Assembly: GCA_031266075.1 (NCBI GenBank)
Contig: JAISBS010000034.1
Span: 1-47,006, forward strand
Reading direction: 5' to 3'
Source: Treponema sp.
Lineage (GTDB): Bacteria > Spirochaetota > Spirochaetia > Treponematales > Breznakiellaceae
Length of the DNA: 47,006 nt
A program made the translations under genes and the position numbers. Positions 1 to 8,045 of the stretch are shown here, in pieces. The first letter of the stretch is position 1. Each line of letters begins with the position of its first letter. The notes beneath the pieces were generated by a model. That model saw only the letters and a list, made by a program, of their open reading frames with translations. It was not told the origin of the DNA and did no database searches.

Positions 1-2
1 TG

Positions 3-1046
3 GTGGAACGGGGCTGGAAAACCCATGTCCTGGGGCAGGGGCGGCCCTTCGCCAGTGCAAGAGAGGCGGTGGAGACCTACCGTCGGGAGATCCCCGGAAT
101 CATCGATCAGGACCTTAAAGAATTTGTGGTGGTGGAAACCGCCGCGGACGGCAAGGGCCGCCCCGTCGGCACTATCGAAGACGGGGACTCGGTGGTGTAC
201 TTCAACTTCCGGGGGGACCGGGCCTTGGAGATTACCGCCGCCTTTGAGGAAGATGACTTTTCCAAGTTCGATCGGGTGCGCAGGTCCAGGGTCTGCTATG
301 CGGGGATGATGGAATACGACGGGGACCTCCATGTGCCCCGCCGCTACCTGGTCAGCCCCCCTTCCATCGACCGGACCATGGGGGAATATTTGGCCGCCAC
401 GGGGGTCCGCACGCTTGCCATATCGGAGACCCAGAAGTACGGCCACGTAACCTACTTCTTCAACGGAAACCGGACCGGCAAATTCGATGAAAAACTGGAA
501 ACCTATGCGGAGATCAAAAGCGATATTATCCCCTTTGAGCAGCGTCCCTGGATGAAGTGCGCGGAGATCACCGACGAGGTTATCAGGGCCATCGGTTCCG
601 GGGACTACGACTTTATCCGGCTTAACTACCCCAACGGGGACATGGTGGGCCATACCGGGGTGTACCAGGCGGTGGTCTGTTCTATGGAGGGCATGGACAT
701 CCAGATTGGCCGGCTCGCCAAAGCGGTGGAACACGCGGGGGGGATCATGCTGATCACCGCGGATCACGGCAACTCGGACGATATGTTTGAACACAACAAA
801 AAATCAGGCGAAGTGATCCGCCGGGAAGACGGCAGCCCCAAAGCCAAAACCAGCCACAGCCTCAACCCTGTGCCCTGCATCCTCTACGACCCCGCCTCCC
901 AGGGGGAATACGCCGCGGAACCCCGGGAAAGCTGCCTCCGGGAAGGTTTGGGCATCAGTTCCATCGCCGCCACCTGCATCCGGCTTTTGGGTTATGAACC
1001 CCCGGCGGATTACGACCCGGCGGTGATAAAGCCCGCGATGCCTTGA
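3..1046 (+). CDS. gpmI: 2,3-bisphosphoglycerate-independent phosphoglycerate mutase (C-terminal part, cut by window edge)
   Basis: Interconverts 3- and 2-phosphoglycerate in glycolysis/gluconeogenesis in the cytoplasm. The visible 347 residues cover the phosphotransfer domain and the C-terminal half of the alkaline-phosphatase-like domain. The diagnostic metal-binding block ITADHGNSDDM is present, as are the upstream NYPNGDMVGHTG motif and NFRGDRA. The family is usually about 510-550 residues, so roughly the first 150-200 residues, including the phosphorylated serine, lie before the window; the GTG at position 3 is probably an internal codon. The stop at 1044-1046 overlaps a good -35 hexamer that may serve the tRNA downstream. 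Identification is confident; only the start is unknown. Confidence 0.95.
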   Translation: MERGWKTHVLGQGRPFASAREAVETYRREIPGIIDQDLKEFVVVETAADGKGRPVGTIEDGDSVVYFNFRGDRALEITAAFEEDDFSKFDRVRRSRVCYAGMMEYDGDLHVPRRYLVSPPSIDRTMGEYLAATGVRTLAISETQKYGHVTYFFNGNRTGKFDEKLETYAEIKSDIIPFEQRPWMKCAEITDEVIRAIGSGDYDFIRLNYPNGDMVGHTGVYQAVVCSMEGMDIQIGRLAKAVEHAGGIMLITADHGNSDDMFEHNKKSGEVIRREDGSPKAKTSHSLNPVPCILYDPASQGEYAAEPRESCLREGLGISSIAATCIRLLGYEPPADYDPAVIKPAMP

Positions 1047-1072
1047 CACGCCGTCTGCCGGTGTGGTAGGGT
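1043..1072 (+). promoter_or_regulatory. candidate sigma70 promoter for tRNA-Pro
   Basis: A perfect TTGACA (1043-1048) overlaps the gpmI stop codon. It is followed after 18 nt by TAGGGT (1067-1072), a weak -10. Predicted transcription start is near 1079, about 29 nt before the mature tRNA. The -35 is strong and the -10 poor, so confidence is moderate to low. Confidence 0.4.
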
Positions 1073-1107
1073 TTCAACCACGGTAAAAATCCTGCCGATT
1101 CCTTGGC

Positions 1108-1182
1108 CGGGCAATGGCGCAGTTGGTTTAGCGTACAAGTCTGGGGGACTTGGGGTCCCCGGTTCAAATCCGGGTTGCCCGA
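1108..1182 (+). tRNA. tRNA-Pro(GGG)
   Basis: The cloverleaf was folded by hand. The acceptor stem is CGGGCAA (1108-1114) with TTGCCCG (1175-1181). The D stem is GCGC/GCGT. The anticodon stem is CAAGT/ACTTG (1136-1140/1148-1152) around loop CTGGGGG, giving anticodon GGG. The T arm is CCCGG-TTCAAAT-CCGGG (1158-1174). The discriminator is A1182 and no CCA is encoded. The last 19 nt of the gene, including the T arm and acceptor strand, are repeated at 1331-1349. Confidence 0.95.
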
Positions 1183-1349
1183 CTAAGGAATTAGCAGCAA
1201 ATTAATGCGGATTTGAAACGAAGTACCGGACCCCGGAAAGGCGAAGCCTTGAAGGGGTTGAGGCGCAGGATGCGCCGAAAGGTACGTAGGCGGGCTGGAA
1301 GGAGCAAACACGATGTTTGCGACTGGAAGCCAAATCCGGGTTGCCCGAC
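1165..1349 (+). repeat. 19-bp direct repeat of the tRNA-Pro 3' end bounding a short palindrome-rich insert
   Basis: The 19 bases at 1165-1183 (T loop through acceptor strand plus two bases) recur exactly at 1331-1349, 166 bp downstream. After each copy the sequence continues with related AAGGAAT/AAGAAAT. Later each reaches a second shared block, TTTGAAACGAAG (1212-1223 and 1416-1427), followed by similar ACCG-containing sequence. The arrangement looks like an imperfect duplication, or an attL/attR-like scar at a tRNA 3' end. The stretch between has no convincing gene; it holds the three mini-hairpins listed separately. Confidence 0.7.
1238..1320. repeat. cluster of three triloop mini-hairpins
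   Basis: Three inverted repeats with 3-nt loops lie within 83 bp: AAGGC-GAA-GCCTT (1238-1250), GGCGCA-GGA-TGCGCC (1262-1276) and GCAAACA-CGA-TGTTTGC (1304-1320). All loops fit the form NGA or GAA. The first contains GCGAAGC, a heptamer known to form an unusually stable single-stranded DNA hairpin. Similar hairpins recur at 45834-46140 beside the other tRNA gene. The function is unknown. There is no U-tract, so these are not ordinary terminators. Confidence 0.6.
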
Positions 1350-1448
1350 CAAGAAATCGGAAAGCGGAATAATTACCTGCTGCCCTATAGGTTCCCATGT
1401 GTCCGATCAGGCGGTTTTGAAACGAAGGACCGTCCATAAAGGCGTAAT

Positions 1449-2021
1449 GTGCAGATACTGAAAGACCGGATTCAAACCCAGGGTAAAATCATGCCCGGCA
1501 GCATCCTGAATGTGGGGGCTTTTCTCAATCAGCAGGTTGATGTCGATCTGTATAACGAGATTGGGAAGGAATTCGCCCGGCGGTTTTCCGGCGCCCCGGT
1601 CAGCCGGATTCTCACCATCGAAGCTTCCGGCATCGGCATTGCCTGCGTAACGGCCCAGTATTTTCATGTCCCTGTGGTCTTTGCCCGAAAGTTCCGGGCA
1701 AAAAACCTGGACATCAATCTATACAGCGCGGAAGTAACTTCCTACACTCACGGCGTTGATTATACCATCACCGTACCCAAAGCCTACCTCCATCCCGAAG
1801 ACTCGGTTCTCCTTATCGATGATTTTCTCGCCAACGGCTGCGCTCTTGAGGGCCTTATCGCCTTGACTAAAACCGCCGGGGCGCGCCTTGCGGGGGCCGG
1901 AGTGGTTATCGAAAAAGGCTTCCAGCAGGGGGGCCAGCGAATCCGCGAAGCGGGCATCCGCCTGGAATCCCTGGCCGTCATCCGGTCAATGAGCCCGGAA
2001 AAAGGCATCATATTTGAGTAA
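1449..2021 (+). CDS. xpt: xanthine phosphoribosyltransferase
   Basis: Purine salvage: transfers the phosphoribosyl group of PRPP to xanthine, giving XMP, in the cytoplasm. The 190-residue length is typical. The N-terminus MQILKDRI matches the family's usual start, and the PRPP-binding motif VLLIDDFLANGCALEGL lies at about residues 116-132. A conserved ITIEASGI-type purine-PRTase segment (here LTIEASGIGIA) is near residue 56. The GTG start at 1449 is chosen because an overlapping ATG (1447) is out of frame; AAAGG lies just upstream. I could not recognise a purine riboswitch in the leader (1350-1448), although xpt genes often carry one. The gene is convergent with the sensor kinase at 2082. Confidence 0.93.
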   Translation: MQILKDRIQTQGKIMPGSILNVGAFLNQQVDVDLYNEIGKEFARRFSGAPVSRILTIEASGIGIACVTAQYFHVPVVFARKFRAKNLDINLYSAEVTSYTHGVDYTITVPKAYLHPEDSVLLIDDFLANGCALEGLIALTKTAGARLAGAGVVIEKGFQQGGQRIREAGIRLESLAVIRSMSPEKGIIFE

Positions 2022-2081
2022 ACCGCGGAAAAACCGGGCCCGCTGAATGCCGTTCCCCGGCCGCGCGCCTCTCTTCACTCC

Positions 2082-5057
2082 TCATTCCCAGCAAATCCGG
2101 TTTCTCCCGCTTTTTTTGGCGGCGTAGAGGCGGCGATCCGCGGTGGAAATAAAATCGGCAATCAGCTTGTCATGAGCGGGGATCAGGGAGGCGGCGCCGA
2201 TGCTGATGGTGGCGTGGGTTTCCGTTTTGCCGTCCGCGGTGAGAATCCGGGCGCTTTCAACGCGGGAACGGATTTCTTCGGCCACCCTGAGGGCGGAATT
2301 CAAATTCGTGTCCGGGAGGAGGACGCCGAATTCTTCGCCCCCGATCCGGGCGGCAAGATCACCGGGGCGGCGGACCGCGGCGGTAAAAATGCGGGCCACG
2401 GTTTTCAGAAGCGCGTCCCCCTGCGGGTGGCCCCAGGTATCGTTGTAGTTTTTAAAATTGTCCAGATCCATCATCAAAAAAGAAAGGAACTTTCCGTCCC
2501 GGGCCGCCCGCCGCCACTCAATACCTATGCGGTCGTCAAAACAGCGGCGGTTGGGAATATTCATCAGGGGATCGATCAGGCCCAGCCGTTCGATGATTTT
2601 GAATTGATGGACAATCTGGATGTGGGTTTTTACCCTGGCCATGACGATAGCGTTTTTGAACGGCCTGGTGATATAATCCACCGCCCCCAGGAGCAGGCCC
2701 TTTTCTTCATCCTCATCGGACTGAAGCCCCGTGATAATGATCACCGGAATCATCCGGGTGTCGGGGGATTTTTTGAGCGTCCTGAGAACCTCAAAACCGT
2801 CCATCCCCGGCAGGATTATATCCAGCAGGATCAGATCAGGCGGATCTTCCGCCGCCCGGATCAGGGCTTCTTCTCCGGTTTCGGCGGTGCAGACCGTGTA
2901 TCCGGCGGAAAGGATGCTGGCCAGCACCGTAAGGCTTGCCTTTTCATCGTCTACCACCAGGATGCGGAAGGCGGCGTTTTTTTCCCGCCCCCGGTCTCCA
3001 GCCGCCGCATCATCCGCGGCTTCAGCGCCGGAAGCCGGGCCCGCGGGATCACCGGTTGCCAGGTCCACGATCAGTTCCCGAAGTTCCTGTTCCATCCGGT
3101 CTATGTTCCCCTGGAGGTCCGGCCTGTTTTCCGCCAGCCCTTTTTCCAGGCGGGCGGCGGTCTTCCCGAGCTTTCCCGCGCCGATAAGTTCCGCAACGCT
3201 TTTCAGAGTGTGGGCCAGCCGGTGGGCCAGCTTCTGATCCCCCGCCGCCAGGGCGTCCCGGATCCTGAAGGCGTCTTCGCCATGATCTTCGTAAAAACCC
3301 GTACAGAGCCGGTGGTACAGTTCCGAATCATTTCCCGCGTTGCGAAGCCCCGCCTTCCGGTCAACCGGCCCTTCCCCGGCGCCGGGGCCGCCGGGCCCAA
3401 CGCTCTCTCCGGGGGGCCGCTCAAACCCGGCGATCTTTTCCGCCGGGAGCCACCGGGCCAGCTTCATGTTCAGATCCGCGGCGTCAATGGGCTTGGGGAT
3501 AAAATCGTTCATCCCCGCGGCAAAAAAAGCCTCCCTGGTTCCGGAGACGGCGTTTGCCGAAAGAGCGATAACCGGCATGGTTTTGAACCGCTCCCCGCCG
3601 CCGCCTTCTTCCGCCAGCGCCCGGATCCGGCGCACGGTTTCAAGTCCGTCCATGCCGGGCATCATGTGATCCATAAAAACAATGTCGTAGGCCCTGGCTT
3701 TTATTTTTTCCAGGGCCTCCATGCCGCTCCAGGCGGTATCGGCACGGATATTGTGGGCCGCTAAAAAAGCCAGGGCGACTTTGAGGTTGATCCGGTTGTC
3801 ATCCACCACCAGCGCGCCGACCCCGCCGCTGGCCATAACCAGGGACTTCAGGCGCTTCCGTTCAACCTTTTCGGGATCCCCTGCCGTCAGGGGCAGGAAC
3901 ACGGTAAAGACCGAACCCTTGCCGTATTCGCTGTCAAATACAATTTCGCCCCCCATCATGGTTACTAGGTTTTTTGTGATCGCCAGGCCCAGCCCGGTTC
4001 CCACGATGCCCCGGTTGGCGGAGCCGTCAAGCTGCTGAAAGTTGCCGAAGAGTTTTGAAAAATCTTCTTTCCTGATGCCAATCCCCGTATCCCGGACGGA
4101 AAAAACCAGCGACTCCCCGTCGTCCCGCCTGACACATTCGGTCCTGAATTCCACATACCCCTCGCGGGTATACTTGACGGCGTTGTTGAGGATGTTGGTA
4201 AGAATCTGGCGGATCCGTATATCGTCCCCGTAGATCACCGGAGGGATCTGGGGATCCAGGTACTGGCGGAATTCCAGGTCTTTGGCTTCCGCGCTGAAAC
4301 GGTTCAGGGAGCAAATGTTGTCGTAAAGTTCCACAAAATTAAAATGAACCGGGGCCAGTTCCAGCCTGCCCGCTTCGATTTTTGAAATGTCAAGAATGTC
4401 GTTGATAATCTGCAGCAGGGTTTTGGACATCTTCCGTATATCGTCAAAAAAAACTTTTTGGGTTTCGTCGAAGTTGTCGGTCCGTATCAGATCGCTCATG
4501 CCGATAATCGCGTTCATGGGGGTTCGTATCTCGTGGCTCATGGAGGCAAGGAATTTGCTTTTTTCTTCCGAAGCGACTTTGGCGGCCCGGTTCTGAACCT
4601 CCAGTTCCCGGCTCCGTTCATCCGCCCGGCGGCGCTGATCCTCCAGGCTCTGAATATCCCGGAGGTCTTTGGTATATCCCACCACCCGGTAACCATCCCG
4701 GTATTTGATCCGCACCAGGTTCACAAAACAGGGCAGCCATTTTCCCCCGGCGCTGCGATGGAGCCACTGAAATTTTATATCCCCCCTGGTATAGGTTTCC
4801 AAAAAATTTTCCCGGATTTTTTTCCGGCTGATGCTTCCGTCCGCCTGCAATGCGGGGGAAAAATCGCTGAACCGGCGGCAGAATTCTTCCTTGTCGGGAA
4901 CCTCAAAAAGGTTCAGCGCTTCCTGATTGCAGTCAACCACATTCCCTTCCGCATCCCAGAAGGTGCAGGCCACGGGAATGGCGTCAAACATGGCCCGGAT
5001 CCGCTCGTCCTCCTCGGCCCGCAACAGGTTCAGGTATTTTTTTCGTTTTTCTTTCAT
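2082..5057 (-). CDS. hybrid sensor histidine kinase / diguanylate cyclase (PAS-HisKA-HATPase-REC-Hpt-REC-GGDEF)
   Basis: A 991-residue phosphorelay protein with no predicted membrane segment. Domains in order: PAS (about 20-130), short coiled coil (135-165), HisKA with phosphoacceptor His175 in SMSHEIRTPMN, HATPase_c (about 275-390, with the G boxes DTGIGI and GTGLGLAI), receiver 1 (about 414-540, Asp463 in FMDHMMPGMDG), Hpt (about 580-660, His616 in AHTLKS), receiver 2 (about 698-815, Asp746) and GGDEF (about 825-990). The cyclase motif is GGEEF at 906-910, so it should be active. The product-inhibition I-site RPGD (897-900) is in the correct place five residues before it. The output is therefore probably cyclic di-GMP made under control of an internal His-Asp-His-Asp relay. 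It lies 39 nt downstream of the metal ATPase gene, probably co-transcribed. Confidence 0.93.
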   Translation of the reverse strand: MKEKRKKYLNLLRAEEDERIRAMFDAIPVACTFWDAEGNVVDCNQEALNLFEVPDKEEFCRRFSDFSPALQADGSISRKKIRENFLETYTRGDIKFQWLHRSAGGKWLPCFVNLVRIKYRDGYRVVGYTKDLRDIQSLEDQRRRADERSRELEVQNRAAKVASEEKSKFLASMSHEIRTPMNAIIGMSDLIRTDNFDETQKVFFDDIRKMSKTLLQIINDILDISKIEAGRLELAPVHFNFVELYDNICSLNRFSAEAKDLEFRQYLDPQIPPVIYGDDIRIRQILTNILNNAVKYTREGYVEFRTECVRRDDGESLVFSVRDTGIGIRKEDFSKLFGNFQQLDGSANRGIVGTGLGLAITKNLVTMMGGEIVFDSEYGKGSVFTVFLPLTAGDPEKVERKRLKSLVMASGGVGALVVDDNRINLKVALAFLAAHNIRADTAWSGMEALEKIKARAYDIVFMDHMMPGMDGLETVRRIRALAEEGGGGERFKTMPVIALSANAVSGTREAFFAAGMNDFIPKPIDAADLNMKLARWLPAEKIAGFERPPGESVGPGGPGAGEGPVDRKAGLRNAGNDSELYHRLCTGFYEDHGEDAFRIRDALAAGDQKLAHRLAHTLKSVAELIGAGKLGKTAARLEKGLAENRPDLQGNIDRMEQELRELIVDLATGDPAGPASGAEAADDAAAGDRGREKNAAFRILVVDDEKASLTVLASILSAGYTVCTAETGEEALIRAAEDPPDLILLDIILPGMDGFEVLRTLKKSPDTRMIPVIIITGLQSDEDEEKGLLLGAVDYITRPFKNAIVMARVKTHIQIVHQFKIIERLGLIDPLMNIPNRRCFDDRIGIEWRRAARDGKFLSFLMMDLDNFKNYNDTWGHPQGDALLKTVARIFTAAVRRPGDLAARIGGEEFGVLLPDTNLNSALRVAEEIRSRVESARILTADGKTETHATISIGAASLIPAHDKLIADFISTADRRLYAAKKSGRNRICWE

Positions 5058-5096
5058 CGTTCCGGCCTTCCCGTAAAACGCGCCAAACCGCCGCGC

Positions 5097-7187
5097 TTAC
5101 GCCGTTGGGCGGCGCAAGTCCGGCAGGTAGGGCCGGGTTGAAGCGGCGCTGAGCAAAAAAGTGGACGCATTGTGCAGCAGCGCCGAAGCCGCCGGGGTGA
5201 TGATTCCTCCCAGGGAGAGGGCCAAAAGGGCGCTGTTGGCAACGAGAATCTTCCGGTAGTTGTCCGAAATCCGGGCGATAAGGCCCTTCCCCAGCCGCAC
5301 TATCCGGGTAAGGCTTCGCAGATCCGGCGAAAGCAGCACCACATCGGCCACTTCCCGGGCCAGATCGCAGCCGTTGATCATGGCGATTCCCGCATCCGCC
5401 GCAGCCAGCGCGGGGGAATCGTTGATTCCATCGCCCACCATGACGACCCGGCGCCCCTCCGCCCTGAAGCGGCGAACCAAATCGCTTTTTTCCCGGGGCA
5501 GTACTTCGGCGTAATATTCGGTCAGGCCCAGTTCCCCGGCGATGCGTTTTGCCGCAGCCTCATTGTCCCCGGTGATCATAATGATCCGCGAAATCCCCAG
5601 AGCCTTGAGTTCCGCCACCGCCGCGGCGGCCTCCTGCCGGGGCGGATCGGTAAAACAGATGATCCCCAAAAGCCGGCCTTCCCGGGCTAGGTATATGGCG
5701 GAATACCCTTCGGTTTCTTTTTCGATCAGGGCCTTTTCCTCACCGGTGATGCGGGTTTTTTCATCTTCAAAAACAAAGTGATAACTCCCCAGCACCACCC
5801 GGGCTTTGGCATAACAGGCCGCCACCCCGTGGGCCACCACATATTCCAGTTCGCTGTGTTCTTCCCGGTGTTTGAGGTTTTCCTCTTCCGCCTGCCTCAC
5901 CACCGCGGCGGCTACGCTGTGGGGGTAATGTTCTTCCAGACAGGCCGCCATGCTCAAAACTTCCCGGCGGCTTTTCCCCCCCAGAGGGACGATTTTTTCA
6001 ATCCGGGGCCGCGCTTCGGTAAGGGTTCCGGTCTTGTCAAAAATCACCGTATCCGCCTGGGCCAGGGCCTCCAGAAATTTTCCGCCCTTTACAAAAATCC
6101 GCCGCTGGGCCGCTTCCCGCATGGCGGACAATACGGCGATGGGCATGGCCAGTTTGATGGCGCAGGAATAGTCAACCATGAGGAAGGCCATGGCTCTGGC
6201 GGCGCTGCCGGTCAGGGCCATAGTCAGGGCCGCGCCGGCAAAGCTCAGGGGCACAATGGAGTCCGCCAGTTTTTCCGCCCGGTTCTGAACCCGGGCCTTG
6301 AGCCCTTCCGATTCATCAATGATGGAAAGGATCTTTCCGATCCGGGTTTCATCCGCCAGGCTGGTAACGGTGATAACGAGTTCGCCCTCCTCCACCACCG
6401 TTCCCGCGTAAACCGCATTTTCGGGCCGCCGCAGTACCGGCAGGGGTTCCCCGGTCAGGGATGCCTGGCAGACCATGGCCTCCCCCCGGAACACCTCGCC
6501 GTCCAAGGGAATCATGGCGCCGCTGCGGACAATGATCCGGTCGCCCGCCGCAATTCCGGCAAGGGGAACCAGCGCTTCTCCCTGATCCGTGATCTTCCAT
6601 ACCGAATCGATGTTCAGGGACAGGGAGCTTGCCAATACGGCCTTTGATTTTTTGCGGGTGTAGTCTTCCAGCGCTTCCCCCAGGGAAAGCATAAACATGA
6701 TCGACCCTGCCGTCGCATCCTCCCCCTGGGCCAGAGACGCGGAAACCGCGGCGGCGTCAAGAACGTCCACATTCAGCCTGAAATCCAGCAGCGCCCCCAG
6801 TGCTTTTTTCACAAGGCCCCCGGCCCGGTAATAGGTATACAACAGCCGCAAAGGGGTGGGCAGAAGGTAACGGGTCAAAATCCGTTTAGTGATGACCGCA
6901 AAAAGTTTATGCTGAAATGCCTCATCCGCGGCGTGGGCCGCGGCGCCCATCGCTTCGGGCAGAGAGGCAAGTTCAAGACCGCGGATGCTTTCCAGCAGAA
7001 AGTCCCGGCGGGGGGGCGCAAAGGTACAGACGATACTTCCGGTGAAGGCCGAGACCCTGGCCGTTTCCACCCCTTCAAGGGCGAGGAGGAATTCTTCCAC
7101 CGCCGCGGCCCGTTCGGGGCTAAAGGCGTACCTGCCGCAGTTCAGCCGGAACCGGCGGGGCAGTTCATGGATGATCCGGTAATTCAT
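5097..7187 (-). CDS. heavy-metal P1B-type ATPase with a Ser-Cys-Ala membrane motif
   Basis: Probably pumps a metal ion across the inner membrane using ATP. The 696 residues carry the P-type signatures: LTGEP (244-248), the phosphorylated Asp384 in DKTGTLT, an HP-type nucleotide-domain motif (HYPHS, 420-424), TGDN (539-542) and GDGIND (585-590). The ion-binding motif of transmembrane helix 4, normally CPC or SPC, reads DYSCAIKLAMP (339-349), a Ser-Cys-Ala centre. The last helix carries HNAST (672-676). The N-terminal 70 residues look like a degenerate heavy-metal-associated fold without the CxxC pair. Metal specificity cannot be assigned; the mycobacterial CtpC/CtpG/CtpV group is a possible comparison because of the small partner gene 18 nt upstream. 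Confidence 0.85.
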   Translation of the reverse strand: MNYRIIHELPRRFRLNCGRYAFSPERAAAVEEFLLALEGVETARVSAFTGSIVCTFAPPRRDFLLESIRGLELASLPEAMGAAAHAADEAFQHKLFAVITKRILTRYLLPTPLRLLYTYYRAGGLVKKALGALLDFRLNVDVLDAAAVSASLAQGEDATAGSIMFMLSLGEALEDYTRKKSKAVLASSLSLNIDSVWKITDQGEALVPLAGIAAGDRIIVRSGAMIPLDGEVFRGEAMVCQASLTGEPLPVLRRPENAVYAGTVVEEGELVITVTSLADETRIGKILSIIDESEGLKARVQNRAEKLADSIVPLSFAGAALTMALTGSAARAMAFLMVDYSCAIKLAMPIAVLSAMREAAQRRIFVKGGKFLEALAQADTVIFDKTGTLTEARPRIEKIVPLGGKSRREVLSMAACLEEHYPHSVAAAVVRQAEEENLKHREEHSELEYVVAHGVAACYAKARVVLGSYHFVFEDEKTRITGEEKALIEKETEGYSAIYLAREGRLLGIICFTDPPRQEAAAAVAELKALGISRIIMITGDNEAAAKRIAGELGLTEYYAEVLPREKSDLVRRFRAEGRRVVMVGDGINDSPALAAADAGIAMINGCDLAREVADVVLLSPDLRSLTRIVRLGKGLIARISDNYRKILVANSALLALSLGGIITPAASALLHNASTFLLSAASTRPYLPDLRRPTA

Positions 7188-7205
7188 CGGTACTGCCGTA
7201 AACCG

Positions 7206-7457
7206 TTACGCGCCGGAAGCCCCGCAGGAGGGATTCTGTTCTTTTGCTTCAGCGCAAAGGTCTTCCGCGTCTTCCTTGATGCTGTTTAAGGTATGCTGTG
7301 CATCGTCCCGCAGTTTGATGCCCTGAGCCACTGCCTTTACCAGCGCCTTTCGGAGTTTTTTGCTTTTCCAGGCCCGGTATGCCAAAATCGACGCCGCCAC
7401 TCCGGCGCCAAATCCAATCACGTATTTACTGGTAAAAAATCCGCTCACCTTGTCCAT
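7206..7457 (-). CDS. small membrane-anchored putative metal-ATPase partner (PacL/DUF1490- or DUF6110-like)
   Basis: An 83-residue protein with one N-terminal hydrophobic segment (about residues 10-27, glycine/alanine rich), a basic stretch and then an amphipathic helix rich in Ala, Asp and Glu. It ends in a tail with two cysteines (EDLCAEAK and NPSCGAS). It is the first gene of the operon, 18 nt before the P-type ATPase. Mycobacterial PacL proteins have the same plan (single membrane helix, acidic Ala-rich helix, C-terminal metal-binding tail) and are encoded directly upstream of P-type ATPases. Similarity here is by layout, so the chaperone role is inferred. The ATG is preceded by GGAGGAG with normal spacing. 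Confidence 0.7.
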   Translation of the reverse strand: MDKVSGFFTSKYVIGFGAGVAASILAYRAWKSKKLRKALVKAVAQGIKLRDDAQHTLNSIKEDAEDLCAEAKEQNPSCGASGA

Positions 7458-7493
7458 GATGCTCCTCCCGTCATGTATCGCCCCTTCAAATTC

Positions 7494-7522
7494 ACTATAG
7501 AGTATTCTCCATCACTCTGCAA
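7494..7522 (-). promoter_or_regulatory. candidate promoter of the metal-ATPase / sensor-kinase operon
   Basis: On the minus strand TTGCAG (7517-7522) and TATAGT (7494-7499) are separated by 17 nt. They lie 37 nt upstream of the ATG of the small membrane protein, which also has a strong GGAGGAG ribosome-binding site. This fits a sigma70 promoter for the three-gene operon 7457-2082. Confidence 0.5.
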
Positions 7523-7562
7523 CTCCAATTGACAAAAACCGGGGGCCGTACTAGCGTGAGGG

Positions 7563-8045
7563 GTGTTCCTGTTTTTTTTGTGCGCCGGGCTTATATGCCT
7601 GACCGGGGCCCTCGGCGCCGCGCCGCTGGCGCTGGATCTGGAGGCGGGAGACCGGATGCTTCTACGGGCCCGGTATCTGTGTTTCAGCGGGAAAATACCG
7701 CTCCGCGATCCGGCGGCCTCTTTCGGAACCCTTCGGCTGCTGCGGGACTGGGTTCCGGTGTTCCGCAAGCCCCTGCGGGTAAGCCGGTTTCAGATGCGGC
7801 TGCGGTTTTCCACCGGAGAGGCGGCGGAAACCGCGCTTCTTTACGGCTGGCTCTGCGGACTTTTTTCGTCCCTCCGTCCTCTTTTGGCCGGGGGAAAGCC
7901 AGAGATCGTCCTGGGGCCTTTGTTTTCAGCCCGCCGGGAGCTGGCCCTGAACTGCCGCGTTTCACTGGCCATGCCGGCGGCCCTGCTGCTGTTCCGCATA
8001 ATCCGGCGGGGACTTTACACGAGAAGGAGCGGCGCTCATGTTTGA
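7563..8045 (+). CDS. DUF2953 (YtfI-like) membrane-associated protein
   Basis: A 160-residue protein of unknown function. It has an N-terminal hydrophobic segment (residues 1-20), a middle section with FSTGEAAETALLYGWLCGL typical of the DUF2953 family, and a second hydrophobic segment near the C-terminus. Members normally sit next to ytfJ, as here. A stop codon at 7557-7559 in the same frame rules out an upstream start; the GTG at 7563 is the first possible start and has only a weak adjacent purine stretch. The gene overlaps the next one by 8 nt, so translation is likely coupled. It is divergent from the metal-ATPase operon. Confidence 0.7.
   Translation: MFLFFLCAGLICLTGALGAAPLALDLEAGDRMLLRARYLCFSGKIPLRDPAASFGTLRLLRDWVPVFRKPLRVSRFQMRLRFSTGEAAETALLYGWLCGLFSSLRPLLAGGKPEIVLGPLFSARRELALNCRVSLAMPAALLLFRIIRRGLYTRRSGAHV

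Noticed and set aside
1350-1448. Purine riboswitch upstream of xpt
   Set aside because: I looked for the conserved purine-aptamer core (paired loops and TATA-type junction) and could not find it.
1183-1461. Small proteins encoded between tRNA-Pro and xpt on either strand
   Set aside because: The frames run through palindromes and the duplicated tRNA end, are Arg-rich, and have no ribosome-binding site or domain.
2172-3764. 530-residue plus-strand frame opposite the hybrid kinase
   Set aside because: Shadow frame: lies antisense to a protein with complete, ordered domains and itself shows no domain, only Gly/Arg/Phe-rich composition.
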